Below are positions 41,513 through 53,315 of a stretch of DNA of 64,000 nt, piece by piece. The stretch is from positions 26,722,001 to 26,786,000 of the forward strand of contig OX485803.1 in the NCBI GenBank assembly GCA_950295325.1, written 5' to 3'. A program made the position numbers and the translations under genes. Every line of letters begins with the position of its first letter. Within the stretch, counting starts at the first letter, position 1. This DNA is from Polytrichum commune (lineage: Eukaryota; Streptophyta; Polytrichopsida; Polytrichales; Polytrichaceae). The notes under the pieces were generated by a model that worked only from the letters and a program-made list of their open reading frames with translations, did not search any database and was not told the DNA's origin.

Positions 41513-44500
41513 AGTCTTACACCCTCCTCCATTTAAAGAATTTGATGCCCTCGTCAAGCTTCATGTGCGGCACTTCCCACTCCAATATGGGAATGAAGTT
41601 AAGTCGTCACGCCTTTTGGCTTGAACCACTACTGCTTTGTGATGACTCGAGGTAAAGTTTAATGCACATTCTTTCCACCATGTTTCTTGTTCTAGTCCTC
41701 GGATTGGTCTTTGTCAACCACCTCTCTTGGTTTTCCTTAGTCTTAGCCTTAGTGTGTTTATTTTGCCAAAGGTGAGTAACATGTACCGTGGTTAAACCGG
41801 TAGATAATAGAATGCATTTTCAGGTTGTGACTCCCGTCACCTTGTTCACCCAATGGGACATGGATGACCGTCCATATGCTCCCACTCCGGGGCACACCTT
41901 CACAAGAGAATCCTCTACGGCTTAGCGCCAAAACCTTGGTCTTGTTGCAATCAAGTCCATTTTACCTTACTTCAATAAATCCCCTTGGCGGCACCCATCC
42001 TTCCAATTAGACTAAGTTCACCCTCCACACCTAAACTCCTTTTTTCCCTTCATGCACTGGGATTTTTCATCACTATGCTCTCATTTTAAGTTTTCCCGGG
42101 GCATCCTTCCCCATTTAGTAGGGTTGGTGTCCACGGCATTACCACATGATTTGGATGTGGCTTTGCCACTAATGCTTGTTACGCTCTGGTTTGGGGATTA
42201 GTGGTTTATTAGAATTGAGATCAATCACTTCATGTGACAACTCATCCTCCTTGTTAAGGTCCAGAGTCACAAGATGCCCATCCTACATAACATCGTTATT
42301 GTTTATTAACAATGACAACTTTTCTTTTGTGGCCTTTTGTGTTGGGTTAGTTGTCTTAGTTTCCAATTCCTTGTGGTCTTCATACTCTTTAATGAATCAC
42401 TTGACATATGACAAAGTTAATGACATTGATCCATTCATATTCATAAGGCGAATACCCATGCATCAAACATTTGTATTGTTTGTCCCCTCCTTGTACTTGT
42501 TAGAAATCTATAATTTTTATTATTTTTCCTACCTTGCCATCTTGAAATTTATACTCGGATGGGGGTCAAGGTTCCTTTCGTCACAAATATAGAATTTTGT
42601 CATCTTGATAACACATTTTCAATAAGAAAACATAAAACACATGATACCACTTCTGGTCCCTTTGGTATGAATATCTAAGACATACATATCAAAGTGCAAA
42701 ATACCTTCATTAGAAATGGTCCAATCCATCTCACTGGCTACTTTATGGTAACCTTGATGGGTATTCCTAAGTTCCTTGAATCTAATTACATTTTTTCACG
42801 CACTCGAAACTGCACATTGTGTCGTTTTCATTCATAGTGCACGCAACACTATCATGCGCTTTCACAATCATCATTTCGAATTTTTGAATGATCAATTTTC
42901 TTCTTGCCAACCATTTCCCGACATCAAGAGAACAATATCATGAATTTTTTCCTTGATTACGAGTATATTCATTGTGACCAAAGGCCAAATCTGATTTCTT
43001 AATTGTCTCTATGTATAACACAAAAATGGCGTTTTCCCCATGGTTCTTCAAATCGTCATATTATAGTTTATCTTGTATCTCACCTCCATCAAGGTATCAT
43101 TTTCAAAACATATACAATTTCTTTTATACTCAACAAGTGTTAGCTCTTCTCTCTCAATTCTTTGTAAGTTGTTGGATGTTGTGACATTTAAATGATTTGA
43201 CAATTGAGGAAAAAGTAGCCTCTTTTGACTAACACTCAAAAGAGTAGTGTAAGGGTGAGATTGAAGCGCTCAAGACTTTGGAGAATTGATGGAACTTTGA
43301 AAAACAAAATGATGTTGAATGAAACCTCAACTCTCATTAATGATTTGATGAATTTAAGATCAAGTCCACTTTTTTAATTTTAATTAAAAGACATGTATGA
43401 TTGAACCTCTCAACCAAGAATGTTGAAATTGATTATTCATAACCTAAAGAACTATAGTTCATGCTTTGAAAATGTGACAACAAAAGTATATTTTGGTTAT
43501 TACACTATCAATGAGATGATTTATGATGATATATGTTTAAGTATGAGAATTATTGTATTCAAATTTATATTTATGTAGTTAAATTAATTACATGCATTAA
43601 TACACCTATAATTTTTTATTTTAAGTGATAATACTTGAGCTTAAAAAAATAAAAAATAAAAAATAAAACACACACACGCACAAGAACATGCATTTTCTTT
43701 GACATTCAATTCTCACTAGTACTATAACTTATTAAAGAAGTGATTCGATATTATGCAAGATACGTGTCTTATATGATAATTATATAAGATTGATGCAAAT
43801 ATATGTATGTATAATTTGATATTGAAGGATTTATGTATCACGGAAATTATAAAGTGAACTACAAATTTGACCATCTTCGTGAAACTTAATTAAAGCTCTC
43901 GGAGATTTTTTCTTGTCATCAACAATCAATGATATTGATAGATTTGGTTTGGTTTTAAAGATATGGACGAAACTTTAGTATTTTGACACACCTCTAAGAG
44001 TTCATTACATCTTAGTTGTTCTCATGATCTGTGAGCCTTACATTGAGAGTGAAGATAATTAGGATTGAGATCTTTAAAACTCCAAAATAATCATATTCAA
44101 ATCATAACAAGAAAAAAATGTTAACATTTAGCAACGGTTTTCGAATGAGCACATTAATGAGGCAAAACACTTCTTAAATGATTATATATTAACATGATGT
44201 TCCATCCACAATCCACCCAACTTATTGTAAAGAAACGACCTATTGTGTTCATCATATACATGTCGTCCAACACTGAAATATGCTTTGTGTTTCTTGTTTG
44301 CAAGATTTTAACATCGAATAGTTGACTATAAATAATTGTTTAATGTTTGTCTTTCAATGCTTCAAGAACTTCATTTAAGAAGTTATGTTCCACCACATGT
44401 GGCCCCTTGTTTACTAGCATCACCAAGTTAGACGTTAGGAAGTCTTCTTGCCTATTTAGCGCGTCAGAAACTCATTTACATTTTTTTGGCTTATGATTCA

Positions 44501-45149
44501 ACCTGACGTCAATAGAGATGATAGTATCAATTTTTTCAGTGTCGTTTGCACTTTGTTGTCGAAGTACTTAAGGAATATATTATCCACACATACCTTTGTC
44601 TTTCAGTCTCCAATGTAATGCAATTATGTCTTAAGACAATGCACCATTGGAAAAAATTCTTCCTTGTAAGTCGGCCATCACAACTGGCTATCCGTAAGTC
44701 CGCAACTTCTATAAGTGCTCCTTTCATATTAATACTTCGTCAATCGCAAATCCACTTGCATATGTGTGGACCTCGAACTCGCGATATAATTCTAGATACT
44801 TCAATATCCTTGTGGTTGACAACAACAATTTTAACATCTTGAAGGCCTAATTGCAAGCTTCGTCTCACTTCAACACTTGATCCTCTTTTGCCAAAGATTC
44901 AAGAGTGGGGAGATCACCTTAAAAAAAACCATATGAACTTTATTTAGTAATTCATCAACCTTAGAAATGATTTGACATCTTTTTGAATGCGTGAAACCTC
45001 CTATTCTTGAATTTTTGTTATTATCAGGCCAGATATCATTCTTATTTAAAACGTGTCCCAATGATTTGAGTTATTGCAAAAAAATAATCATTATTTTTAG
45101 CATTCGCTTTAAGCTTTTGCATCTTTACTTATTCATCACCCTCCGAAGG

Positions 45150-45480
45150 TGTCTTTCATGTTCTTCCATATATATATATACACACACACACATATACACA
45201 CACTGAGATGTTAGCAATGTGGAACACCGTTGATGCATAGTTATGAAAAATCAAATTCATAATTGAAAAAAATATTGTAGATGCGTTATATAATTCAAAC
45301 GACATTGGGAGGAATTTATAAGACATGTAGCGGGTTTGCATGGCCGTCTTGGCTATGTTCGCTTCATCTATCCGAATATGGTAATAATACAACTTCGAGT
45401 CAATCCAACTGAAATATTATACCCTTGCTAGTCTATCTAGTAGGTCCTCTACCCTAGGCAAGGGGATGTTGTTTTCGATA
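45150..45480 (-). pseudogene. gypsy reverse transcriptase fragment
   Basis: The minus-strand frame reads NNIPLPRVEDLLDRLARV, a stop, YFSWIDSKLYYYHIRIDE, then AMQTRYMSYKFLPMSFELYN and a decayed tail. This is the gypsy RT finger/palm start (PLPxIDDLxDxL; YFSxIDLxxGYHQIRI; KTAFxTRYGxYEF). The catalytic YxDD block is destroyed, being replaced by a TA/CA microsatellite near 45165-45200. Confidence 0.75.
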
Positions 45481-45738
45481 GTGATATAGTTCGATATACA
45501 ATAGTTAATGCACATTTTCATTCCTCTTGTTGTTTTTGTCAAAAATTTCACCTTGTAAAATTTATAGAATTTGGTTGTCATAGAGTTTGTTCACAGTGAA
45601 TAAGTTAATACCTAACCTATGTAATCCATTTTCTAGCGATTGGCAACAATTTAGACCTATTGTTATCACCAATAGCCACGAAATGTATCTTATACCTTTG
45701 TCTAATCTTTACTCCATATAAATGAATATAAAAAATAT

Positions 45739-46005
45739 CTAGCAAGTTGACTAGTAGTCATAACTTTCCCACACCTCCCTAGGCGTGCTCTGAGTTCCCA
45801 ACATGGATCCTCACAATGCGACGTAGCCCATCTACCTCTCTCCCTTCGCACCTGCATGTGGGTACGGGCCACCCTACCGCTTATAAAAGTCCGCCCGCCT
45901 AACACAAATCTCCCAATCGGGTTTTGCCTGTTTATACCCGAGGTCACACCCACACTGGATGCAACCTAGTCACCTTGGGGCTCCTCTGCATTTGAGGAGT
46001 CTTAC
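45739..46005 (-). repeat. Right LTR-like direct repeat with TATA box
   Basis: Aligns with 41258-41512. On the minus strand it contains CTTTTATAAG, a plausible TATA box for the LTR promoter, that is lost in the left copy. It starts TGTAAGACTCC on the minus strand. The adjoining poly-purine GGGGGAGGGGGG may simply be the C-rich LINE into which it was inserted. Confidence 0.65.
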
Positions 46006-46019
46006 AACCCCCCTCCCCC

Positions 46020-46300
46020 AACGAGGTATTGGTAGGTTATGAATCTACCACCTGCCGGCAACACCCAACACGCCTACAAACTCTCCAGATGACAAAATAT
46101 TATGCATGCAAAACTGTTAGCCATTTATGTAGCCCTCCACTTGACCAACGACAACATCACACACTTGTATACCTTCACAGACAACCTCACCTTCATCTAC
46201 CTTCTCCACAACCATTGAAATGGCATTCAAGGTTATTTGCCTATGTGGATAAATGTGAACTTTATGCAAATAAATGCCTCCCAAAAAAATCACATTAGGT
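46020..46300 (+). pseudogene. LINE RNase H domain fragment
   Basis: The plus-strand frame gives LLAIYVALHLTNDNITHLYT followed by FTDNLTFIYLLHNH. This matches the RNase H domain of plant LINE-type ORF2 (AELxAIxxAL ... LxIFTDSLTSIYLL), with TDN in place of TDS. It has the C/A-rich character of the LINE remnant at 38470-41160 and probably continues it beyond the inserted gypsy element. Confidence 0.55.
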
Positions 46301-47021
46301 GGGCATGAAAAAAAAGGCTCAAATCATAGGGGCTAGGTACCTTCAAAGAATTTCTTCTAAATTGAGTTTCAGTTAAGACTAAATTCATCAAGTTGTCCAT
46401 GTATTGTTCAAAAGTGCCATGTTTTTCTTTTATAAAGTTGTCCAAAATGATCAACTTGCACGTTTCATTACAATATCCAAATTCTTAACATGTTTATGGT
46501 GAATAATTTTTGAAGGCTTGATGATTATACCAACCCATCTTCATGGTTGGATGTAAAATGTCATTCCAAGATTGCATCTGCAAAATTTCCAAAACCATTC
46601 CTCATTTTTAGGGCATTTAGGAGTGTATTGAACTTGGGCATTCAAATATTAATCAATGTGCAAATTGTTCACTTGCATAATTATTTGAATGAACGAATTA
46701 AGACGTTTAGGATGAGAATAAACACATGTGTGAATGTCAAAGGGTGTGGAGTGTAGATAAATGGGAAGCCAGATGAGATGTTCCATATTGCAAAAGGATG
46801 ATACCATAAAATAATAATGAATGTATGTGTGTATATATATATATATATATATCTTTTCACTATGGCCAATTCATGATTTCTGATGCCATTTTCAAAGTCA
46901 AATAGTCTTAAAACAAGATACACAAGTTTATAATTTTCTTCAAGGCTGAGGGATGAGTTTTCACCTTCCCAGTAAATTAGTTTCCATAGACACGTGAAGC
47001 TATAGCCCGCAATTGTAGTAA
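46301..47021. other. Intergenic, no gene recognised
   Basis: AT-rich with a (TA)n microsatellite at about 46828-46852. No gene is recognised. Confidence 0.4.
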
Positions 47022-47400
47022 ACGTAAGGTAGATAGATCTTAAATGACCACTTATTTTGACTAGCCCACATATCATAGAATGCGAAGCATGCAATTAGTA
47101 TGAGAAGGTTAGCAATTCCAATTTGAGGCCATACCAACTTTCCTCATGATTTTTGGAACTCACATGAATATCTCAACTCATTATCAAAGTGAATATTCGT
47201 GTGCTAATTAGAAGGTCATATAAGTTCACTCAGTTGTGTTGATTATCGAACCTAGAATGATATTCATATTTTGAACACACAATCCAATCTCTTTAAACAC
47301 ATGTCTTTCTGGTAATTATTCTTGGGTTCATACCAAACCACATACCACTCAAATATAGGTGTCCTAATAAACAAGGTAACCGAAAAGGGTTGTCTACCTT
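47022..47400 (+). mobile_element. MITE family A, copy 6 (near full length)
   Basis: Starts ACGTAAGGTAGATAGATCTT and ends GGGTTGTCTACCTTAAC, with inverted GTAAGGTAGA/TCTACCTTAA termini. Internal landmarks are retained: GACTAGCCCAC, TTGTGTTGATTATCGA, CCAATCTCTTTAAACACATG and ACCACTCAAATATAGGTGTC. Confidence 0.75.
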
Positions 47401-48976
47401 AACTGTGTCAAGTCCGAGTGCCTAAATTGTGTGGGTACCAGACTCCCACAGCCGGGGGGCCTGCTGTTTGGAGGTGGGCAAAAGAAAAGCAAAGGAGAAC
47501 CTTGACTTTTAGGGTACCAGGTCAGAGAGAGTTAGAAAGTTTGGGAATAGAAACTTTTGCTTTTTCCATCCCTTCAAGCCTGGTCTGTGCCTACGCAAGT
47601 AATAACACAAACATAGTGTTTCCTATGAGAGAGGTGAGAGAGCGAGCACTTTACTTTACTTTACTTTACTTATAGGGCACCCTACCCGCGGGTTGGATTA
47701 ATAATGATTTTAATCAATTTTGGATGAGAAGTGCCACATGTCATTAGGTGAGTGGTTGGAACATCTCAAAAGTTGCATCAAAGACGTGCCCAATCAAACT
47801 TGGACCTAGATTGGAGATGATTAAAAGCTCAAGGGTTCATATCATTAGATAACCTATTGTTTGTGCTCCCTTTAATACAAGGAGAGGTTAGAGGTTAGAG
47901 ATGAATCATGCTGAAATGATACATGACACTACTAGATGGGAGTATTTCCAAGCATGTTAGCTTGCCTTATGCGCCGGTGCTGCACCCCACGCGCTGGTTG
48001 GCAAGAAGCATGACGTACATTTTGATTATTCTCTTAAATTTTTTATTTCAAAAGCTAATTTCGGGGATCATTCCCACCAGGATGTGAACAATATCCAAAC
48101 TAAATATTGGTCATTATGCAAGGGTGATCCAACATTAGGGGGAGGGGGGAACGTTCCCCGCGTTAGAGATGCAATACCCTAGTGCTGAGAAATGTAAAGT
48201 CCACACTTTTTCTTTTTCATCCCTTAGAACTTTTACTAAAACACAATTACATCATACAATGCCAACTACTTGTCACATTGCCCCTAAAAGTTTGTTGCCG
48301 ATTCATACCAAATTAAGTTCAATGTACTAAATTCTCTCTCACCCTCCTTGACGATGGTGGGGGGTTGTTGCACATGTTGGGACTGAAGAGTTTGAAAGAG
48401 GGTGAGCCAGTGGGAGGGAGGGAGAGAGGGAGAGATTTCATCCGGTGGTAGGGAGACTCCCGGGGGGTTGAAGAAACGACTCGCTCACCACCCGGGAGCC
48501 TGGAGTAGTGGATAGTAGTACAGTAGTAGTAGCGTAGCGGGACGGGAGGAAGGGGAAGGGCAAGGGGAAGGGAAGGGAAGGGAAGGGAAGGGAAGGGCAA
48601 GGCAAGGGAGGCAGGGGCAGGCAGGCAGGCAGGCAGCCAGCCAGCCAGGCTCAAGGGAGAAAGGAACCAACACTAGGGAGTCGGGAGAGGAGCAAGAGCT
48701 CTTTTCAACTCAGTCTGCCTGGAAGGCAGCGGCAGAGGAGGGAGAGGGAGAAAACAAACAAACAAACAGGGAGAAGAGAGAGAGAGAGAGAACAAATAGG
48801 GAGAACAGAGAGAGAAAGAGAGAGAGGGGGAGGGCGAGAACAAACAGGGGGAAGAGAGAGAGAGAGAGAGAGAGAGAACGAACGAACAGCGAGGCCGGCA
48901 AGCCTAACAGGCTTGTGTGAACTAGGGAGACTGAATAGTAAGATAGGAGGAAAAGTAAGGAGCTGAAAGGCCAGCT
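47401..48976 (+). promoter_or_regulatory. 5' region of eIF(iso)4G copy 2 with purine-rich microsatellites
   Basis: Holds no recognised gene. (TTTAC)n lies at 47649-47670. From 48400 to 48900 the plus strand is almost entirely purine, with (GGGAA)n at about 48565-48598, (GGCA)n/(GCCA)n at 48615-48650, and (GA)n plus AACAAACA runs at 48755-48890. This tract runs to within about 80 bp of the start codon, so it is probably promoter-proximal or in the 5' UTR. It is not homologous to the leader of copy 1. Confidence 0.5.
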
Positions 48977-51700
48977 ATGGATGCCGCCGCGCCGCCCACA
49001 TCCTCGTCGTCGTTGCTCGCGCCCTTAGCCGCCGTGTCGTTGAGGCCAGGAGGTGGAGGAGGGGGTGGAGTTGGAGGGGGAGTTGGAGGTCCAGGCTCGC
49101 GATCGCTGTCGTTTCGGCCGTTTGGGAGCGGGCAGCAGCAGCATCAGCAGCAGCAAGGCGGCGAGGAGGCGGGGCCAAACCCTAATAATGCCAGGAAGTT
49201 TGCTCGCGGGGTGGCGACGGAGAGCAAGCCGGTTCGGAGCGCCAAGGAGCGGATCCGGTACACGAAAGATCGGCTACTTCAGTTCCGCGATGGATGCACG
49301 CAGGCGCCGGAGGAGCTCATGAGCTCGGGGATCGACGAGTTGACGGGTGGGGCAGCGGGAGGGCAGGAGGATGAGTGGGGGAGGAGAGACGCGAGGGATG
49401 GCCATCAGCAGCATCAGAAGCAGCAGCAGTATCAACAGCAACAGCAACAGCAACAGCAGCAGTATCAGTATCAGTATCAGTATCAGCATCAGCAAGGGCA
49501 ACAAGGGCAGCAAGGGCAGCAGACGTTGCCCCGGCCTGTGGAGTTTGATAACAGAGATTGGAAGGCGAGGGCACCGCCTCCGTCGCCTGGGCCTGCTTCG
49601 GATGACAGATCTGCCTCGCGGGAGCGGCAGAGGGATAGGAATCCGAAGGGGAGGAATGATAGGGTTGAGAGGAATGATAATAGAGGGCCGCGGGATCAAA
49701 ATTCCAGCCAAGGGCAGTCGCGGCAGGGGGAGAACGTTCCGCAGGGTCCGCCTCCGGCAATTGTGAAAGCTGCCAATCCGTGGTCGGCCAGGAGAGGGGC
49801 GCAGTCGGAGAAGGACAAGGTGTACAGGACTGTGAAGGGGATTCTGAACAAGCTGACGCCTGAGAAGTACGATGTGTTGGTAGAGCAGATGATGCAAGCT
49901 GGCATTTCCACCGCAGAGATTCTACAGGGTGTGATTAAGCTCATATTTGACAAGGCAGTGTTGGAGCCGACTTTCTGTGCCATGTATGCACAGTTGTGTG
50001 TGCATTTGAGCAAGGAACTCCCCGAGTTTCCTTCCGAGCAAGCTGGGGAGAAGCCAACTTCGTTCCGTAGGGTTCTTCTGAACACGTGTCAGGAGGAGTT
50101 CGAGGGTGCCGACGCCATGAGGGAGGAGATGAAGCAGATGACCAAACCTGAGCAAGCTGTCGAGCGTGCGGAGAAGGAGAAGAGAGTGAAACTACGAACC
50201 CTAGGAAACATCAAGCTGATTGGTGAGCTCTTCAAGCAGAAGATGTTGCCAGAGAAGATTGTGCATGCCTGCATCCAGGAGCTTTTGGGCACTGCATCGG
50301 GCTCCGTGCCTGCGGAGGAGAACGTGGAAGCCTTGTGCCACTTGTTCAATACCGTTGGAAAGCAGCTGGAGGCAAGCGCGAAATCAAGGGTTGCCTTCGA
50401 TGCATACTTTACAAGTTTGAAAGATATTGGGAATAGCAAGGGCATTCCCCCTCGAATTCGTTTTATGGTGCGTGACATCCTTGATCTGAGGTCCAACAGA
50501 TGGATCCCTCGACGTGAGGAGGTGAAAGCTAAAACCATTAACGAGATCCACGCAGAGGCTGAGAAGAAATTAGGGCTTCGGTCGGGAACAATGGCAATTC
50601 GAAACGGGAGGGCACCAAACATGCCTGGGTTAATGCCAGGTGCTGGAGGGATGATGCCTGGTATGCCTGGTATGATGCCTGGGATGCCAGGAATGCCTGG
50701 ACCTCCAGGAGGCATGCACGGCAGCCCCATGATGGGCTTCGGGGGCCCAGGGTTGGAGGCTGATGGATGGGAAAGTGTGGGGCGCAAAGGAAAGCGTGAC
50801 ACCGCAGGAGTGCTTCCTATGCCTGCAACAGGAGGCATGGGCAGCATGGGTGGTGGTCCGATGCAAGGTTTAGGAATGGGTGGACCTCCGGGACGATATG
50901 GTCCCCCAGCTATGCGGGGTGGGGTTGGACCTAGGGTTCTACCCCAAGGAGGGGCACTTGGTTTCATAGGTAAACCTAGTGCTTTGCTAGGAAGTGGAGC
51001 TGCTCCAAGCATTGCACCTCCCAGGCAAAGTATTCCAGCTGCTGAGACTCACCAACTGCGCACTGGACCTGGTATTGGATCTCAAGAGCCATTGAAGGAA
51101 TTAGCTCGGCCACCAGCTCCTCCTGCTCAAGCACCTGCAGCAGCTGGCCCACCATCTGCCGAATTGACGAAGAAAACAGAGTCATTATTGAAAGAATATT
51201 TCTCGATTGTGGACCTCAAGGAGGCTTCGCTTTGTGTACAAGAACTGAAGACTCCCTCTTTCCATGCAGAGTTTGTGAGAATTGCACTTGCGACAGGACT
51301 TGACATGAAAGAAAAGGAATGCTTGTTAGTGCTAAAGCTGTTGGTGCACCTGCAGTCGAAGGCAGTAGTTTCCAGCCAGGACCTGAGAGGAGGGGTGTTG
51401 CAGGTGGCTGAGCAGCTAGAGGATATGGCTATGGATGCACCTCTGGCTCCCAAACAGTTGGGAGGTATGATTGCAGGTCTTATTTTGGCAGGAGCTTCTG
51501 AGCTAAGGCTGCTGCTTGATTCTTGTGAGAAGGTGGAGGATGAATTTCCACAAAAGGACATGTTTGCAGCTGCAATGGGGAAGTTCAAATTGAAAGATAA
51601 TGAGGTACAGGTTGGTTATGTTTGCAAGAATGCATCAGTTGATAAGGAGGCTCTGTTGATGGTGGCAGAGGTGAGGGACCTAGCTAAGCTCTTAGGATGA
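48977..51700 (+). CDS. EIFISO4G: eIF(iso)4G translation initiation scaffold, copy 2, with polyQ insertion
   Basis: An uninterrupted 907-residue frame, paralogous to the gene at 19964 from the first residue ([16 protein letters not shown]) to the last. The eIF(iso)4E-binding motif is at residues 95-103 (YTKDRLLQF). Residues 143-182 form a Q/Y/H/G-rich tract absent from copy 1. The MIF4G domain spans about 283-508, a Met/Gly/Pro-rich linker follows, and MA3 starts at about 730. Function by family: scaffold of the plant eIF(iso)4F complex. Large blocks of the MIF4G and MA3 coding sequence are nearly identical to copy 1 at the DNA level, while the N-terminus, the end of MIF4G and the linker have diverged. 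The 3' UTR is also homologous. No coding intron is present. Confidence 0.96.
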   Translation: MDAAAPPTSSSSLLAPLAAVSLRPGGGGGGGVGGGVGGPGSRSLSFRPFGSGQQQHQQQQGGEEAGPNPNNARKFARGVATESKPVRSAKERIRYTKDRLLQFRDGCTQAPEELMSSGIDELTGGAAGGQEDEWGRRDARDGHQQHQKQQQYQQQQQQQQQQYQYQYQYQHQQGQQGQQGQQTLPRPVEFDNRDWKARAPPPSPGPASDDRSASRERQRDRNPKGRNDRVERNDNRGPRDQNSSQGQSRQGENVPQGPPPAIVKAANPWSARRGAQSEKDKVYRTVKGILNKLTPEKYDVLVEQMMQAGISTAEILQGVIKLIFDKAVLEPTFCAMYAQLCVHLSKELPEFPSEQAGEKPTSFRRVLLNTCQEEFEGADAMREEMKQMTKPEQAVERAEKEKRVKLRTLGNIKLIGELFKQKMLPEKIVHACIQELLGTASGSVPAEENVEALCHLFNTVGKQLEASAKSRVAFDAYFTSLKDIGNSKGIPPRIRFMVRDILDLRSNRWIPRREEVKAKTINEIHAEAEKKLGLRSGTMAIRNGRAPNMPGLMPGAGGMMPGMPGMMPGMPGMPGPPGGMHGSPMMGFGGPGLEADGWESVGRKGKRDTAGVLPMPATGGMGSMGGGPMQGLGMGGPPGRYGPPAMRGGVGPRVLPQGGALGFIGKPSALLGSGAAPSIAPPRQSIPAAETHQLRTGPGIGSQEPLKELARPPAPPAQAPAAAGPPSAELTKKTESLLKEYFSIVDLKEASLCVQELKTPSFHAEFVRIALATGLDMKEKECLLVLKLLVHLQSKAVVSSQDLRGGVLQVAEQLEDMAMDAPLAPKQLGGMIAGLILAGASELRLLLDSCEKVEDEFPQKDMFAAAMGKFKLKDNEVQVGYVCKNASVDKEALLMVAEVRDLAKLLG

Positions 51701-51985
51701 GTGATGCTATGTGGTGTTGTTCATTTGTAGTTGTGAACATTGCAAAAGAGGCTGCCATCTGGTCTTTCTGCAACCTTTTTAATTCTTAAAGAGAAAGGGG
51801 ATGTACCCTAGGACTAAAATCTCAAAATTTTATAGTATGTGCACATGTTCGGAGATGTTGTATTGCTGTAAGTTCTGCCCTTGTCTCTGGTTCTATGAGA
51901 CTTGCGAAACTTCTTTTTGCACTGAGTTATAGCATGTACTTTGCGTATTAGCGGTGCTTTTGTCACTTATTAGAAATAAAGATGA
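51701..51985 (+). terminator. eIF(iso)4G copy 2 3' UTR and polyadenylation region
   Basis: Aligns with the 3' UTR of copy 1 over about 270 bp. AATAAA lies at 51975-51980. The shared CTTTTTGCACTGAGTTATAG block is identical in both copies, although non-coding. Confidence 0.7.
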
Positions 51986-52954
51986 ATTATTTAGGAACGG
52001 GGTGCATATGTTATAACCCAAGGTTCCACCTACCTCAGGAATTCTCTATCTTCCAATCTTTCCAAATTGGACTGTCCAATGATACATTTGCCTTTGCCTA
52101 CCTTAAGTTTTCTTAGCAATGCTACCATTTCTGTCAAAGATAGTGATGTCCTCCCTTTCTGTTTTTGAACCATGGTTTTGCATATGATTCCAAAGGTTTC
52201 TGCAGATTTTGTTCCTTGAAGCATCAAACAGTGGTGCTTTTGTTTTAGTGGTTGTTGATTGTTTGCTTTTAAACACATGGATGAACTTTATCCAGCAATG
52301 TGCGAGGGCGGACAGCTGGATAAGGCACATGTTGAGGATTGTTTGCTTAGGGTATAGTTTGGCATATCCAGTTGTAATGCACAGGATATCATTCTTTGAA
52401 ATGTGTTTTTCATATGAGGGCCAAATACATTTGTGCACCATCAGTACTTCATTACTTGGGTCCAGAAAAGTATCACATCTCTGTTTTGTCATTTTAGTAC
52501 ATATTTTGAGTACATCACTTCCGTTGTCATCAGTTGTATAGCTGCTAGTGATGCAGATGATGTGTATACTGTGATTAAGATTATATCCAGAAAGCAGGTA
52601 GTAGGAAGTTGTCACAAAGGACTAACATTTTAGAAGTCTTGAAAGTTTTGAGCCATGTGGTGTGAGCTGTGCCCAGAAGGGGACATGTTTAGTGAGGAAT
52701 TCCCAGTTCACCACCCTTGAAGCTTCTGATGCAACCTAAAGTACCAATCTAAACATTATTTCAGATTTGATACCCCGGAAGCATATGCTAGAATGCTTGC
52801 TAAATAGTGTCAGAAGTTTATTGTGTTTGGCACATTTAGGTTATCCATGAAGATGTGTTATCCAGTTTTGGTGATTGGTTTGTTCACTTGAACATGCAAT
52901 GGAACCCTGCAATCATACACATCACACAGACTTTACATAAGGTACATATTGTTA
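51986..52954. other. Intergenic, with an unrecognised minus-strand frame
   Basis: A minus-strand frame at 52030-52278 ends with SLTEMVALLRKLKVGKGKCI and ERLEDREFLR. This is amphipathic and protein-like, but I do not recognise it, and no splice sites or upstream exons are evident. The rest shows nothing. Confidence 0.3.
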
Positions 52955-53315
52955 CTTATCTTAATCGGACACCTATTTTTGAGTGGTAAGTGGTTTGGTG
53001 TGGCTTCAAGAATAAATATCAAAAAGACATGTGTTAGAAAGTGATAAAAGTATGTGCTCAAAACATGATAACCATTCTAAGCTTTATATTCAATGTTACT
53101 GGTTGGGGACTTATATGATCATTTAATGAGCACAAGACTCTTCATTATGATGATGAACTAAAATATTCATATGAGCTCCAAATATTATGCAGAAAGTGGC
53201 TACAGCCTCAAATTGGATATGTTAACATTTTGCACAAATTGTGTCATATCCTAGGAGAAGTGGGCTACTCGGAAAAAGTGACCATTTAATACCCATCTCC
53301 TTTATATTGTTCTAT
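52955..53315 (-). mobile_element. MITE family A, copy 7 (reverse)
   Basis: Reverse-oriented: CGGACACCTATTTTTGAGTG, ATCAAAAAGACATGTGTTAG, TGATCATTTAATGAGCACAA and TCCTAGGAGAAGTGGGCTAC, ending AAAAGTGACCATTTAATACC. A further reverse fragment lies near 53465-53560. Confidence 0.7.

Larger units (their letters stand above)
41258..46010 (-). mobile_element. Ty3/gypsy retrotransposon remnant with direct terminal repeats
   Basis: Two similar direct repeats of about 260-280 bp (41258-41512 and 45739-46005) flank a minus-strand pol region. In minus orientation both begin TGTAAGAC. The left one is preceded by a polypurine tract (GGAGGAGGG), as expected for a 3' LTR. Between them lie RT (45480-45150: NNIPLPRVEDLLDRLARV, YYYHIRIDEANIAKTA), an RT thumb region (45060-44880) and RNase H (about 44660-44440). 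Gag and protease are missing, since only about 250 bp separate the right repeat from RT. Integrase is not clearly legible. It sits between two parts of a LINE. Confidence 0.7.

Noticed and set aside
50089-51012. 307-residue minus-strand frame, and similar ones antisense to both eIF(iso)4G genes
   Set aside because: They are antisense shadows of GC-rich coding sequence. The plus-strand frames carry the recognisable MIF4G and MA3 domains.
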